In this document: positions 34,008 through 43,952 of the stretch, one piece after another
How the letters are laid out: every line of letters begins with the position of its first letter
How positions within the stretch are numbered: position 1 is the stretch's first letter
Assembly: GCA_027924585.1 (NCBI GenBank)
Contig: BSBM01000822.1
Coordinates: 1,010,001-1,074,000, forward strand
Source: Larix kaempferi
Lineage: Eukaryota > Streptophyta > Pinopsida > Pinales > Pinaceae
Direction: 5' to 3'
Length of the DNA: 64,000 bases
Notes under the pieces: model-generated
The model's database searches: none
The model's input: only the letters and a program-made list of their open reading frames with translations
What the model was told of the DNA's origin: nothing
Position numbers and translations under genes: made by a program

Positions 34008-35949
34008 GTTACAGGTCCACAGGTTTCTGGGGTGACTGGATCACAGGGTACTGGCACAGGTTCTACAGGGTCAGTGGTTCAGATCTCAGGGACAGGTACA
34101 GGGACAGGTACAGGGTTTGGCACAGGTTCAGGATCACCGGTCTCTGGCTCACAGATTGCAGGGTCTTCTGGGACTAGTTCTTCAGCTACAGGTCCTAGGG
34201 GTGGTAGACCTCATGCTTCTGACACACCCTCAGAGGAGGTTACACCAGGTCCAGAGGAGCCTTCAAGGAAGAAGAAGCCCAAGTGGCTTCAGGACACCTT
34301 GAAGGAAGCAGAGGCATATGGTAGACCTCAGGAGCAGATCAGGACTATTTTTGAGCCAGATAGATATGGGTCAGCCCTTGTTGCGAGTCTTCGTGACTCA
34401 GCGCCTTCTACTTATGAGGAGGCTTCTCAGCATCAGGTTTGGAGAGATGCCATGATGGAAGAGTACCATTCCATCATGAAGAATGATGCTTGGGAGATTG
34501 TACCGAGACCTGAGGGGAAGTCAGTTGTGACTTCCAAGTGGCTCTACAAGGTCAAGCATGCAGCTGATGGCAGTGTAGAGAAGTTCAAGGCTCGGTTTGT
34601 GGCTCGAGGGTTCTCACAGGTTGAGGGAGTCGATTATGATGAGACTTTTGCTCCAGTAGCTCGGTATTCCTCCATCAGGGCAGTGATATCGATTGCAGCA
34701 GAGATGGGTTGGAGGATCCACCAGATGGATGTGAAGACCGCATTTCTCAATGGTCTTCTGCAGGAGGAGGTGTACTTGGAGCAGCCACAGGGATTTGAGA
34801 CACATGAGAGAGATTCACATGTTTGCAGGCTTAGGAAAGCCTTGTACGGTCTGAAGCAAGCTCCTAGAGCTTGGTACTCCAGGATAGATGCATATCTGAT
34901 TTCGATGGGATTTCAGAAGAGTGAGGCTGATCCCAACCTTTACTACATTGTGGTTGGTGGAGATCCGCTCATTCTTCTGCTATACGTTGATGATCTATTT
35001 ATCACTGGAGATGAGCGTCTTATTGCTCTGTGCAAGAGAGATCTTGCAGATGAGTATGAGATGACAGATATTGGGCTGATGCATTACTATTTGGGGATGG
35101 AGGTATGGCAGGAGCCAGGACATATTTTCCTTGGTCAGGGGAAGTATGCTGCAGAGATCCTGAAGACTTTTCGGATGGACGACTGCAGGCCCATGTCTAC
35201 ACCGATGATCACCAACTTGAAGCAACTTCATGCTTCAGGTGGTAAGTTGGTGAATCCCACGTTATATCGTCAGCTCATCGGATCGTTGATGTATCTGGTC
35301 AACACCAGGCCAGACTTGTGCTTTGCAGTCAACACTCTTAGCCAGTTCATGGTGCAGCCTAGGAGTGTACATTGGAGTGCTGCAAAGCACATCTTGAGAT
35401 ACCTTGCAGGGACGGTGGATTATGGTCTGGACTACAGGGGTTCAGGTGGAGTTAGTTTGATTGGGTTCACAGATTCAGACTGGGGCAGGTAGTGTGAGGG
35501 ACCGGAAGAGCACTTCCGGTTGCTGTTTCAGCTTGGGCTCGGCAGCAGTGTCGTGGTTCAGCAGGAAACAGAAGTCCGTTGCATTGAGTTCTGCTGAGGC
35601 TGAGTATATGGCCGCTAGTCAGGCGACTTGCGAAGCACTGTGGCTTCGTAAGTTATTGGTAGATTTATTTGATCACCAGCTGAGGCCTACGGTGATTTAC
35701 TGTGACAATCAGAGTTGCATTCAGCTCTCTGAGAATCCAGTCTTTCACGACAGGTCAAAGCATATTGAGATCAGATATCATTTCATCCGGGACTACGTTC
35801 AGAGAGGAGCAGTTGAGCTTCAGTACATATCCACTGATCAGCAGGTTGCAGATGTCCTAACAAAATCTTTGGGGAGGGGGAAGTTTGTCTTCTTCAGAGA
35901 TAAGTTGGGAGTGGTACGGAACTCCTTCCTCGGTAAGAGGGAGTGTTAG
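34008..35949 (+). CDS. Copia reverse transcriptase and RNase H
   Basis: After a Gly, Thr and Ser rich linker (about 34,030-34,200, with GTGTGTGFGTGSG), reverse transcriptase starts near 34,490: VVTSKWLYKVKHAADGS, KARFVARGFSQVEGVDYDET, HQMDVKTAFLNG and the catalytic LLLYVDDLFITG. RNase H follows, with FTDSDW, SSAEAEYMAAS and YCDNQSCIQL (acidic residues kept), and ends FFRDKLGVVRN. One extra G in the run 35482-35485 shifts the frame inside the first RNase H motif. The stop codon at 35947-35949 lies three bases inside the 3' LTR. All catalytic residues seen are normal. Confidence 0.92.
35935..35943 (+). other. Polypurine tract of the copia element
   Basis: AAGAGGGAG directly precedes the 3' LTR. 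Confidence 0.75.
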
Positions 35950-37212
35950 TTTTATACCAAGGTCGAGTTCCCCTAGTGACTTAGCCTAAGTCACTAAGTA
36001 TGGGGTGGTGGGACCCTCACTTTAAGTGATTAATTAATGAGACATGATGTCACTTTATTTATCCTAAGTCTAAAAGGTACATGAGAATTTATTATTTAAG
36101 TGAGTTATTTAATAAAGTGTACTCTCATGAAATCTGGGCCATTGATTAAGATATAATCTCAGCCCTTGATTTAGAGATTCCTTTAGGTATGGATAAAAAG
36201 GTAGAGGGAGGCATGAAACCTATTCATTGTGATCATTTGTGAAGAGGAGAGGAGAGAGCACGGGAGTCTGCAGGAGGTCGAGCTAGGGCGCAGGTACAGA
36301 GAACAGTGCATTCAGCAGGCACAAGTTTCCAGGCAGGGCGCAGGTACAGAGAACAGTGCATTCAGCAGGCACGAGTTTCCAGGCACAGTACACCAGCATT
36401 AGCTCAGTTTTCAAGGTACTCTTTCTGGCATTTATTATTAACAAAGTGAACCGTGAAGAGCTGCTGTCATCTCTGCAATAAAATCGTGAAGGTACCCTTC
36501 AGCAGTCTATATCATTAGCACACAGGTTGAGGTGGAGTCTGGGCTTGTATTTGCAGGCAGCTTCATTTATTTGAGGCTCAGTTATTGTAATATAAATCCC
36601 AGGTACAGAACCCGTGTTCTATTGTCTTGCTGTGAGGAGTTTCAGTCCACACGTTTTTTGTTAATGAGAAGGGTCTGGTACAGTAGTAAGTACAGCAGTC
36701 AAACACAGTCAAGTTCTGGGGTTAGTCCATACAGAAATTCCAGTGACAGTCAGCAGGGTTCTGTGTGTGGTTACTGCACAGAATTCGAGGAGGATACAGC
36801 ACCTGCAATTGCACAGAAACCGAGAAGGATCTGCTCTCATTTCCAGGCAGCAGTTGTGCACTGAAATCTAGGCAGACCAGGGTACAATTGAAGTAGAGAT
36901 AAGTTGTATTTGATTGTGTACTGCTGTTGATTTGCTTTGTTGATGGAATAATAAATCTCTCTCTCTCACTCAACTGGTTTTCCCCGTGGGGGTTTTTCCA
37001 GGGCTCGATTTGGCCAAAAACTACCGTGTCAAATCTGATGTGTGAATGTGTGTAAATTAGCTTGCAGCCTGTAATTTCCTTTTACTGTGTGTTTAAGTGT
37101 TATTTACTTTTGGCAATAAGTAGCTTACAGCCAATGCATAACAGGGCTGTAAGTGAAAACCACTCATAAATTGGCATTAAACCAGCAGGGCAGTAAAGGC
37201 AGAAAATCTTCA
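35944..37212 (+). repeat. 3' LTR of the copia element (1,269 bp)
   Basis: A copy of 30252-31521 with one G fewer in the run near 36,003. Followed by GTTCA. Confidence 0.95.
36286..36385 (+). repeat. Two 50-bp direct repeats in the 3' copia LTR
   Basis: The same tandem pair as at 30595-30694. Confidence 0.9.
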
Positions 37213-38449
37213 GTTCATTCCTCAATCAACATGTACCATGAAAATGCACAACCCCAAACTCGATTCTATTTATTTTTAGTTACCAAATAAGGAAACAGTC
37301 CCAATATACATGAAGTAATGAAAACACAAATTCTGTAGCAGTATTCGCATTATTGCAAGTGGAAGAATTCCAACTCAACTACACATTAATTGACAATATA
37401 AGATGGACAATCAATTGCTTCAGGTCTGACCTTTTTGTATAGAAATATGCTACAACTCCCTTTACATAATGTGACTGCCTGTAGAGTGCTGCGATTTGCT
37501 TTTGAGTCTTTGACAGCGTATGTGATTTGAGAGGATGGCTGTAGCAGCTGATAATAGAGTGATCTCTGAGCTTGTAATACGTATGCTGTCCAAGAAGAGA
37601 GTCTCCCAAATGCTGAGTCTGGATTCCAATAAGCAGGCAACAATATCACTGATAAAGAATGGATTCCTTTGCAACTTTAGAAGTCTTACTGTGGTTTGAA
37701 CAATAAACTCGTGGAGGAGAGGTGGTTGCCACAGTTGTAAATAATGAGCAGCAGAGAGAAGGATTCTTGGAATTGATAGTATGCTGCCCACTCAGGTATT
37801 CCCTGTGTAATGTTCAGATGTGTCCTTAAACGCATGCATGCAAACCCTAGGGAGGATGACGTCCAAACACTTGGAATTTGTGACCTTGTTGCCCACGATT
37901 TTCTCCAACAGAAATATGCCTCCTCCGCTATTATTTGGGTTCTCTGCAATGATTGTAATTTAGAGTGCAGAGTGATCTTTCATTTAATAGGTCTCTGCTG
38001 TCCTGAGATGCTTCATGTGAGGTGGGAAGCGTGAAGCTTGGAGAGGAATGCGCCCTAATCTGAAGGGTTAATTGCACACTGAAAGAAGGAAGGTGAGTGC
38101 TGCCTTTCAATGGAGATTGCACCCAGGGCTGCCCATACTAATCATGCCCTCAACAGGAAGACGCAGAAGTGATAAATACTTTCCTCCAAACCCTTCAGCT
38201 GTTTTAAATGCCCATGATCCTTGAGAAGAAGGCTGTACGGATTGTAAATGATGAATAATAATGGTGGACCTGAATGATCTACCCCTGGAAGTGATTAGGG
38301 AAGATGGATTTCGCTGCCGAAACACACTTGATGGCTAAGGGGTGTTCCCTCAACCCTAAACTGCTTTCAGAGCTCTTAACACAAATCTCAATGATCAATA
38401 ATAACAATAGATACCGAGCAACTCGCTTTTTCCTTCTTTTATCATGTTG

Positions 38450-38600
38450 AGATTGCATGCCCTAATGTGTGCATGCCCTAACTTGCTTTTCTTTGTTTTA
38501 TTAAGTTGAGTTGCATGCAACTCACTTTTTGCATGCATGCAACTTAATTGATGCATGCTTGCATGCTCTTGAGTTATGGCTCGCATGTCAGTTGTTCCGG
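38450..38600. repeat. GCATGC-rich segment with an 18-bp palindrome
   Basis: GCATGC or CATGCA motifs recur many times in about 150 bp. At 38507-38524 there is a perfect palindrome, TGAGTTGCATGCAACTCA. CATGCA is the core of the RY element bound by plant B3 factors (known). The segment belongs to the old gypsy-type solo LTR, at its U3 end. Confidence 0.55.
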
Positions 38601-38884
38601 TTTATGATTTATCAAAACGGAACATTACAAGTGCTTTCATATTCTCCCAAGGATGTGTTAAATTCCTGTCTATATATTTAAGTATTGAGGGACTTTTGCA
38701 GTCCAAGATATGAAGTATCAATTTTGGGATTATCCATGAGCATTAGTTGCTTCTAACCCGTGTTCTCATGATTTTGAATAGTCTACTTAGCACTCATTGC
38801 ATCCGGTGATGCTTGCAAGGGTGAAGAAGTGGGATTAAAACTAGCGAAATGAATCATGTAGGTTCAATCAGCACCTTTAGGGCT

Positions 38885-38949
38885 TGCACTCGGCAACCAA
38901 GACTTCCCAGGAAGGTCACCCATCCTAGAACTCCTTTGGCTCAAGTGCA
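38885..38949 (-). repeat. 5S rRNA-derived fragment
   Basis: The minus strand reads GCACTTGAGCC, then CTAGGATGGGTGACC, then CCTGGGAAGTC. This matches the 3' half of plant 5S rRNA, including the internal promoter Box C and part of the intermediate element, with scattered changes. The 5' half of 5S with Box A is not recognisable, so it is not a working 5S gene. Cassandra-type miniature LTR elements carry just such 5S segments in their LTRs (known); a degenerate tRNA-Met primer site about 290 bp away on the same strand fits, but LTR ends were not found. A 5S-derived SINE or a plain pseudogene are alternatives. Confidence 0.65.
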
Positions 38950-39028
38950 ATAATATTCACCGATACTTTTAATGTATGGCAGCAAGGTCTTCTTAAAACT
39001 TGTATATATGATATGATAATATGACATG

Positions 39029-39172
39029 GATAGAATTTTGAGCATGAACCAACCATTTTTTTTGTTCATCCATAAGTTAAAGATAGAATTGGCCACAAAT
39101 ATGGATAGAGTTTTTGGCCATGAACCAACAATTTTTTTTTGGTTCGATCACAAGTTGAAAATAAAGATGGCT
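39029..39172. repeat. Imperfect tandem duplication (~70 bp units)
   Basis: Two related segments share CATGAACCAAC, a long T run, AAGTT, AAAGAT and GGCC/GGCTGCAAA. Confidence 0.5.
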
Positions 39173-39550
39173 GCAAACCAGTGTTGATGAATGTGAGATG
39201 TGTTTAAAATGGACACACACCGGGTTCAAACAAACTCTAATACCACTTGAAATGAGCCTTAATGGTTCCTTCATAAAATCATTCATGAAAGACCCATTTA
39301 AAATAAGTTTTCATTAATATAAATATTGATATGGGATTGGGATTGGAATTGATATCATTGAATTAAAGTGATAAGTCACACTTTCTGCGAATAATGTACA
39401 TTATGACTTATGACTATTATTACATAATATTTGCTTATAACATCATGACATTAATGGTAATACACCCTAGGTATATTACAATGCTTTGTCAATTCTAAAT
39501 CAACAACATTAATATTTAATTTTAATTGCACTATGCTTAAATAACCTCCA

Positions 39551-40122
39551 TGTTAGTTTTTCATACAATTATAGCATTATAATTCAATTGCATACGATCA
39601 ATAGGATCAGTAGAGGAAAGACAAAGCACAAAAACAAAGAACATGAGAATTTATCCTGGGAAACCCAATCGGGAGAAAACCTAGCAACCTTCGTATATAG
39701 ATGAACAATTCTGAGAACAGAGTAAATGATGAGAGAGAGAAGGAAGAAAGTCTCTCTAAGTAAAACCCCCAAAATCAGCTTCTCTTAGCTGCAGATGCGA
39801 GCTCCTCTCCAAGTGATGCGAACTTGTGTGAGTGAGTGGATATGTCAAATGAGAAACACATCCCCTTTATTTATACACTTGCCAAATTGGCCTTTTCCCT
39901 AACTAGGCCGACTTGTCTAACTTGACTGGGCCGACTTATCTTCGGGGAATATAAACATACATTTAATAATTCTTTTCTTTACTTAATTTTCTCCCCAAGG
40001 TTTACATTGTTTTTTCAAGGGTTTACATGATTAATTACATCAAGATCAACACCTGTAGGAGGTACAAATCAATACAATAAAATATAATAAGAATATCTTT
40101 CGAAGTTGCACAAAATCCAACA
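39551..40122 (-). repeat. 3' LTR of the older copia element (572 bp)
   Basis: Plus-strand ends are TGTTAG and CCAACA. A minus-strand TATA (GTATAAATAAAG) lies at 39,865-39,876. The U3 half aligns well with the 5' LTR copy at about 47,390-47,796; the R/U5 half does not. Confidence 0.75.
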
Positions 40123-40138
40123 CTCCCTCTCAACAAGG
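40123..40138 (-). other. Polypurine tract of the older copia element
   Basis: The minus strand reads CCTTGTTGAGAGGGAG directly before the 3' LTR. Confidence 0.6.
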
Positions 40139-40345
40139 AAGGTATTCTTCGATCATCATCAGCATCACAATCATCTGGGTTTCATCTGTACATCTATATT
40201 GTATCGACCATCTCTATACATACTGAAGGTTGTTAACACAGTCTCAGTCTTTCGAGAAGTGTCATCATGCATCAACTCCACCAGTCCTTCGGTGAGTCCA
40301 AGAGTAGTCTCTCCATCCTACCTGGATGTCCGAGAGATGAGCTTT

Positions 40346-40797
40346 ACCATCTGCTACCCGGTCCGTCTCATCTGTCGATGGGATCCTCCCATACTTGGCT
40401 GAGCCTGGACAAGCAGAGGTGCACGGTCATCTACTACCTGTTCGTCTCATCTACCAATGGGATACTCCCATACCTGGCTAAGAACCTGAACGAGTAGAGG
40501 TACCTGTGCAAGCATCACACGACCATCTACTACCTATCCGTCTCATCTATCGATGGCATTACTCCCATACCTGGCTGAGAACCTGGACGAGTAGAGGCAC
40601 CTGTATGTAACCCGACCATCTACTACCTGTCCATCTCATCTGCCGATGGAATTACTTCCATACGTGGATGAGAGCCTAGATGAGTAGAGGTACCTAGGTG
40701 GAATCTAACCATCTACTACCTGTCTGTCTCATTTGCCGATGGGATCACTCCCATACCTGGCTGAGAACCTAGACTAGTAGAGGTACCTGGGTGAAAG
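40346..40797 (-). repeat. Five ~93-bp repeats with a conserved fold, in the copia 3' UTR
   Basis: Units start at about 40346, 40426, 40522, 40615 and 40708. Each has ATCTACTACC near its start, GATGGGAT..TCCCATACCTGGCTGAG in the middle and AGTAGAGG near its end. Three nested stems can pair in the units, and base changes are mostly compensated. Outer stem: TCTACT with AGTAGA (TCTGCT with AGCAGA in unit 1). Middle stem: GTCC/GGAC, GTTC/GAAC and GTCT/AGAC in units 1, 2 and 5. Inner hairpin: ATGGGA/TCCCAT (ATGGAA/TTCCAT in unit 4). The array lies between the RNase H stop and the purine tract, so it is in the genomic RNA of the element. Role unknown; packaging, RNA stability or dimerisation are possible. 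Confidence 0.75.
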
Positions 40798-40816
40798 TAG
40801 GGTTAACTTCTCTATA

Positions 40817-41302
40817 TCATCTTTCCCTCTCAAGGAGGGACACGTTCTCTTCTACTCCAAGTCTTCCACGAAAGTATTCAAACTTTATCTTGGGAAGAGC
40901 CTTGGTGAGAACATCTGCAGTATGGTCATCTGTCAGAACATATTGTAACTCGACTGCACCTTTCTGCACCATATCACGAATGAAGTGATATCGAATCTCT
41001 ATATGCTTCGACTTTTCATGGAATACAGGATTCACTGACATTTGCACACAGTTTTGGTTATAACAGTGAATCACGATTGGCTCTGGAATTTGGCCAAAGA
41101 ATCCTGCAAGGAGTTTCCAGAGCCATACTGCTTCTCAGGCTGCTGTACTAGTAGACATATACTCGGCCTTTGCATTACTGAGTGCTACTGAGTTCTGCTT
41201 CCTGTTGCACCGGGAAATCACTGCAGAACCCAAACTGAAGCAACATTCGGAAGTACTCTTCCTATCTACAGCACATCCGGCCCAATCTGAGTCTGAAAAC
41301 GC
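40817..41302 (-). pseudogene. Older copia RNase H
   Basis: The region reads SDSDWAGC, RKSTSECCFSLGSAVIS, AEYMSTS, then HCYNQNCVQMSVNPVFHEKS, KHIEIRYHFIRDMVQKGAVE and ADVLTKALPKIKFEYFRGRLG. There is a TGA before EAVWLWKLL at about 41,133. The conserved Asp of the CDNQS motif is replaced by Tyr (CYNQN), and SSAEAEY is SNAKAEY, so the enzyme would be inactive. It follows reverse transcriptase across a frame break at about 41,303. Confidence 0.8.
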
Positions 41303-42271
41303 CTACAATCTCAGGTCACACTCTGAAGCATATCTCAGGCCATATCCCACAGTGCCATGTAGGTATCTGAGCACATGTTTTGCAGCAATCCAATGAATCT
41401 TCCTCGGCTCGCACATGAACTGGTTGAGAGCATTCACAGCAAAACATGTATCTGGTCTGGTGTTCGTCAGATACATCAAGGATCCAATCAATTGGCGATA
41501 CATAGTGGAATCAATCAAATTTGAATCTGAAGCAGAATCCCTCAGCTTCTTCAAATTTGCATCCATCGGAGTGGCCATGGACTTGTAGTTCAACATCCCA
41601 AATCTCTTCAGAATATCTATGGTGTATTTTCCTTGACCTAGGAAAATCTCCTTCTGCCTCTGCCATACTTCTAATTCCAAGAAGTAATGCATCAATCCAA
41701 GATCCTTCATTTCGAACTCAGAAGCAAGTTTCTTCTTACACCATACGATAAGTTTCTCATTTCTAGTGAGAAACAGGTCATCAACATAAAGGACCAAAAT
41801 TAGTGGCTCATCATCCACAACCTTGTAGTAAGGGTTGGGATCTGCATCACTCTTGGTGAATCCCAGACTCACCAGGAATCCGTCTATCCGTCCATACCAA
41901 GCATGGGGTGCTTGCTTGAGTCCATACAATGCCTTTTTCAGCCTGCATATGTGAGACTCCTTTCCATGGACAACAAACCCTTCTGGTTGTTCAATATATA
42001 CTTCTTCCTCAATAACACCATTGAGAAAGGCTGTCTTGACATCCATCTGATGCAACTTCCATCCCATAGCTGAAGCAATAGCAATGATCGATCTGATGGA
42101 AGTATATCGAGCCACAGGAGAAAATGTCTCATCATAATCGACTCCCTCTTTCTGAGAGAATCCCCTGGCAACAAATCTAGCCTTTTGTTTTTCAACACTG
42201 CCATCTGCTCCATGCTTGATTTTGTATAACCACTTGGAAGTCACTATTGACTTCCCCTCAGGTCTCGGCAC
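41303..42271 (-). CDS. Older copia reverse transcriptase
   Basis: A 322-residue frame from PRPEGKSIVTSKWLYKIKHG to the RNase H border. Motifs: KARFVARGFSQKEGVDYDET, QMDVKTAFLNGVIEEEVYIE, LKKALYGLKQAPHAWYGRID, and the catalytic LVLYVDDLFLT intact. It ends HVLRYLHGTVGYGLRYASE before a frame break. It is the longest undamaged piece of the element. It is similar in layout to, but clearly diverged from, the 34.5-kb element. Confidence 0.88.
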   Translation of the reverse strand: MPRPEGKSIVTSKWLYKIKHGADGSVEKQKARFVARGFSQKEGVDYDETFSPVARYTSIRSIIAIASAMGWKLHQMDVKTAFLNGVIEEEVYIEQPEGFVVHGKESHICRLKKALYGLKQAPHAWYGRIDGFLVSLGFTKSDADPNPYYKVVDDEPLILVLYVDDLFLTRNEKLIVWCKKKLASEFEMKDLGLMHYFLELEVWQRQKEIFLGQGKYTIDILKRFGMLNYKSMATPMDANLKKLRDSASDSNLIDSTMYRQLIGSLMYLTNTRPDTCFAVNALNQFMCEPRKIHWIAAKHVLRYLHGTVGYGLRYASECDLRL

Positions 42272-42721
42272 AACCTCCTACACATCATTCTTCATGATGG
42301 ATTGGTATTCTTCCACCATGGCATCCTTCCAAACTTGGTGTCTGGATGCTTCTTCATAAGTGGTAGGTTTTGAGTTAATGATGTTACTCATCAATGCTAC
42401 ATAATTGGAGAACCTCTGAGGTCTTTTACTTTCTCGGAAAGTACCATGTGGAACTTCATGCCCCTCTGCATCCTGCAAGGTCTATTCTGCCCATCTAGGC
42501 CTCTTTCGGCCTACTGTAATATCTCTGGGAACATCAACTAGCCCAACTAGATCAATGGGATCGATGGGTTCATCCTTCTCTACTAACTCCCTTTGAATTG
42601 GAGGGGGAGATCTCATCTCCTTTGGGTCTAGTATCTCCTCATCATCAATCTCCATGTCTGATCCTTTGCCTTTCCTGACAACCATCTCTTCTTCAAAGGA
42701 CACATCCCTGCTAACTTCGAT
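42272..42721 (-). pseudogene. Older copia integrase tail to reverse transcriptase linker
   Basis: The linker is acidic and Pro/Asp rich (EEILDPKEMRSPPPIQREL, DEPIDPIDLVGLVDVPRD) and is split between two frames (42703-42482 and 42478-42278). The second ends in the conserved TYEEASRHQVWKDAMVEEYQ and KND that opens reverse transcriptase. Confidence 0.7.
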
Positions 42722-43600
42722 CTATTTGGATCCTGGAATATAAATCTTGTAAGCCTTTGAAGATTCACTGTATCCCACGAAAGTTCCCTTCTTTCCTGAA
42801 GGTTCTAACTTCATCCTCTTCTCCTTGGGCACATGTATGTAGACTGGACAACCAAGGATCCGGAGGTGTCCCACTTCTGGTTTCACTCCTGTGAAAGCTT
42901 CTTCCGGGGTCATGTTCTTCACAATCTTATGTGGGCATCTATTTTGAACATATACAACTGTTCTAGATGCTTCTGCCCATAAGAACATTAGTAGTCTCTG
43001 GTCATGTTTCATGGCTTTGGCTGCCTCCACAATTGTTTTGTTCTTTCTTTCCGCAACCCCATTTTGTTGAGAGTTGTAGGGAACCGTGAGCTCCCTCTTA
43101 ATTCCTGCTTCCTTGCAGAAATCATTGAATTCTATAGAGGTGTATTCTCCACCATTATCTGATCTCAAGATCTTGATCGTTTTTCCTGACAAATTCTTGA
43201 CTTGTGCTTTGAATTCTTTGAATTTACTGAGTACTTCCTTGGATTCCTTGGTCTTGAGAAAGTATATCCAAGTCTTTCGTGAGTAGTCATCAATGAATGT
43301 TACATAATAATGATATCTTCCCAATGAAGCAACAGTCATGGGTTCGCACAAGTAAGAGTGCACTAGATCCAAAATTCCTTTAGATCTGCTCTCACTATCT
43401 GGAAAAGATCTCTTGTCATTCTTTCCAAGTGCACATCCTCTACATGTTCCATCATGGTCTACCTGAAACACTGGTAGACCTGTCACTAGATTCTTCAATG
43501 CTGGGAGAGCTCTATAATTCAGATGAGCTAGTCTTCTGTGCCATAGTTCACCCATGCTTGTAGAGTCGTGAACTAGGGATTGAGTTGGTGGAGTGCTCAA
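42722..43600 (-). CDS. Older copia integrase
   Basis: The pre-integrase part has ELWHRRLAHLNYRALP and CRGCALGKNDKRSF. The integrase core has ILRSDNGGEYTS (second Asp) and SQQNGVAERKNKT (catalytic Glu). The first catalytic position, normally HSDLCGPM, reads HSYLCEPM, so Asp is changed to Tyr. The C-terminal part is normal (GVKPEVGHLRILGCPVYIHV, GTFVGYSESSKAYKIY). Confidence 0.85.
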   Translation of the reverse strand: MSTPPTQSLVHDSTSMGELWHRRLAHLNYRALPALKNLVTGLPVFQVDHDGTCRGCALGKNDKRSFPDSESRSKGILDLVHSYLCEPMTVASLGRYHYYVTFIDDYSRKTWIYFLKTKESKEVLSKFKEFKAQVKNLSGKTIKILRSDNGGEYTSIEFNDFCKEAGIKRELTVPYNSQQNGVAERKNKTIVEAAKAMKHDQRLLMFLWAEASRTVVYVQNRCPHKIVKNMTPEEAFTGVKPEVGHLRILGCPVYIHVPKEKRMKLEPSGKKGTFVGYSESSKAYKIYIPGSK

Positions 43601-43952
43601 CTAGTACAAGCCCTCCTCTCTTATACCAATTACCTTTGCTGTGTTCATACTTGACTTCTTGTCCCAAGCAAGGACTCTTCCATTTGAAAATGCAACTTTA
43701 TATCCCTTGTCCTCCAAAGCAGATATGGAGACAAGATTTGTTTTCATACCAGGTACATAAAGCACATCACTCAAGTGTAATGTGTCACTAGACACTAGTT
43801 GAAGAGAGGTGGCCCCAGATCCCTTCACAGTGTAGTTAGCATCATCTCCAAGTACAACACGGAGATGAGAATCTTTCTCAACTAATTCTGAAAGATTTTC
43901 TTTATAACCTGTCATATGTCTAGAAGCACCACTATCTATGAGCCAAGTATCA
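43601..43952 (-). CDS. Older copia protease
   Basis: Just before the ATG at 43915 the frame reads TWLIDSGASRHMTGY, so the active site D-S-G is intact. Then follow HLRVVLGDDANYTVKGSGA and LYVPGMKTNLVSISALEDKG. The frame ends at 43601 next to the start of the integrase frame. Confidence 0.82.

Larger units (their letters stand above)
30252..37212 (+). mobile_element. Ty1/copia retrotransposon, 6,961 bp, recent
   Basis: LTRs are 30252-31521 and 35944-37212, starting TGTTAGTTTTATACC and ending AAAATCTTCA. The duplication GTTCA flanks it at 30247-30251 and 37213-37217. A tRNA-Met primer site follows the 5' LTR and a purine tract precedes the 3' LTR. Coding order is gag, protease, integrase, reverse transcriptase, RNase H, the copia order. 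The LTRs differ by one G in a run (the only difference I found), so insertion was very recent. The single polyprotein is broken by three frameshifts, each one extra base in a C or G run, and one TAG. Confidence 0.95.
30101..38629 (-). mobile_element. Gypsy-type solo LTR (~1.56 kb) split by a copia element
   Basis: It begins TGTAATATCCC at 30101 and ends GGAACATTACA at 38629, the same terminal signatures as the chromovirus LTR at 15,528. Flanks are AGTAC (30096-30100) and AGTGC (38630-38634), a 4/5 match expected of an old duplication. Taking out the copia element leaves about 1,563 bp, a fitting LTR size. No internal region or primer site adjoins it, so it is a solo LTR. Orientation by terminal motifs is minus. 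Confidence 0.7.
38630..39550. other. Stretch of old element relics
   Basis: Apart from the 5S-like fragment and the imperfect tandem repeat listed separately, there is a degenerate initiator tRNA-Met primer site at about 39,234-39,246 (plus strand CTCTAATACCACTTG, compare GCTCTGATACCACTTG at 22,081). It suggests a decayed minus-strand LTR element. No gene. Confidence 0.4.

Noticed and set aside
40346-40797. CRISPR-like array
   Set aside because: Regular spacing, but no unique spacers; units are related along their whole length and sit in a plant retrotransposon.
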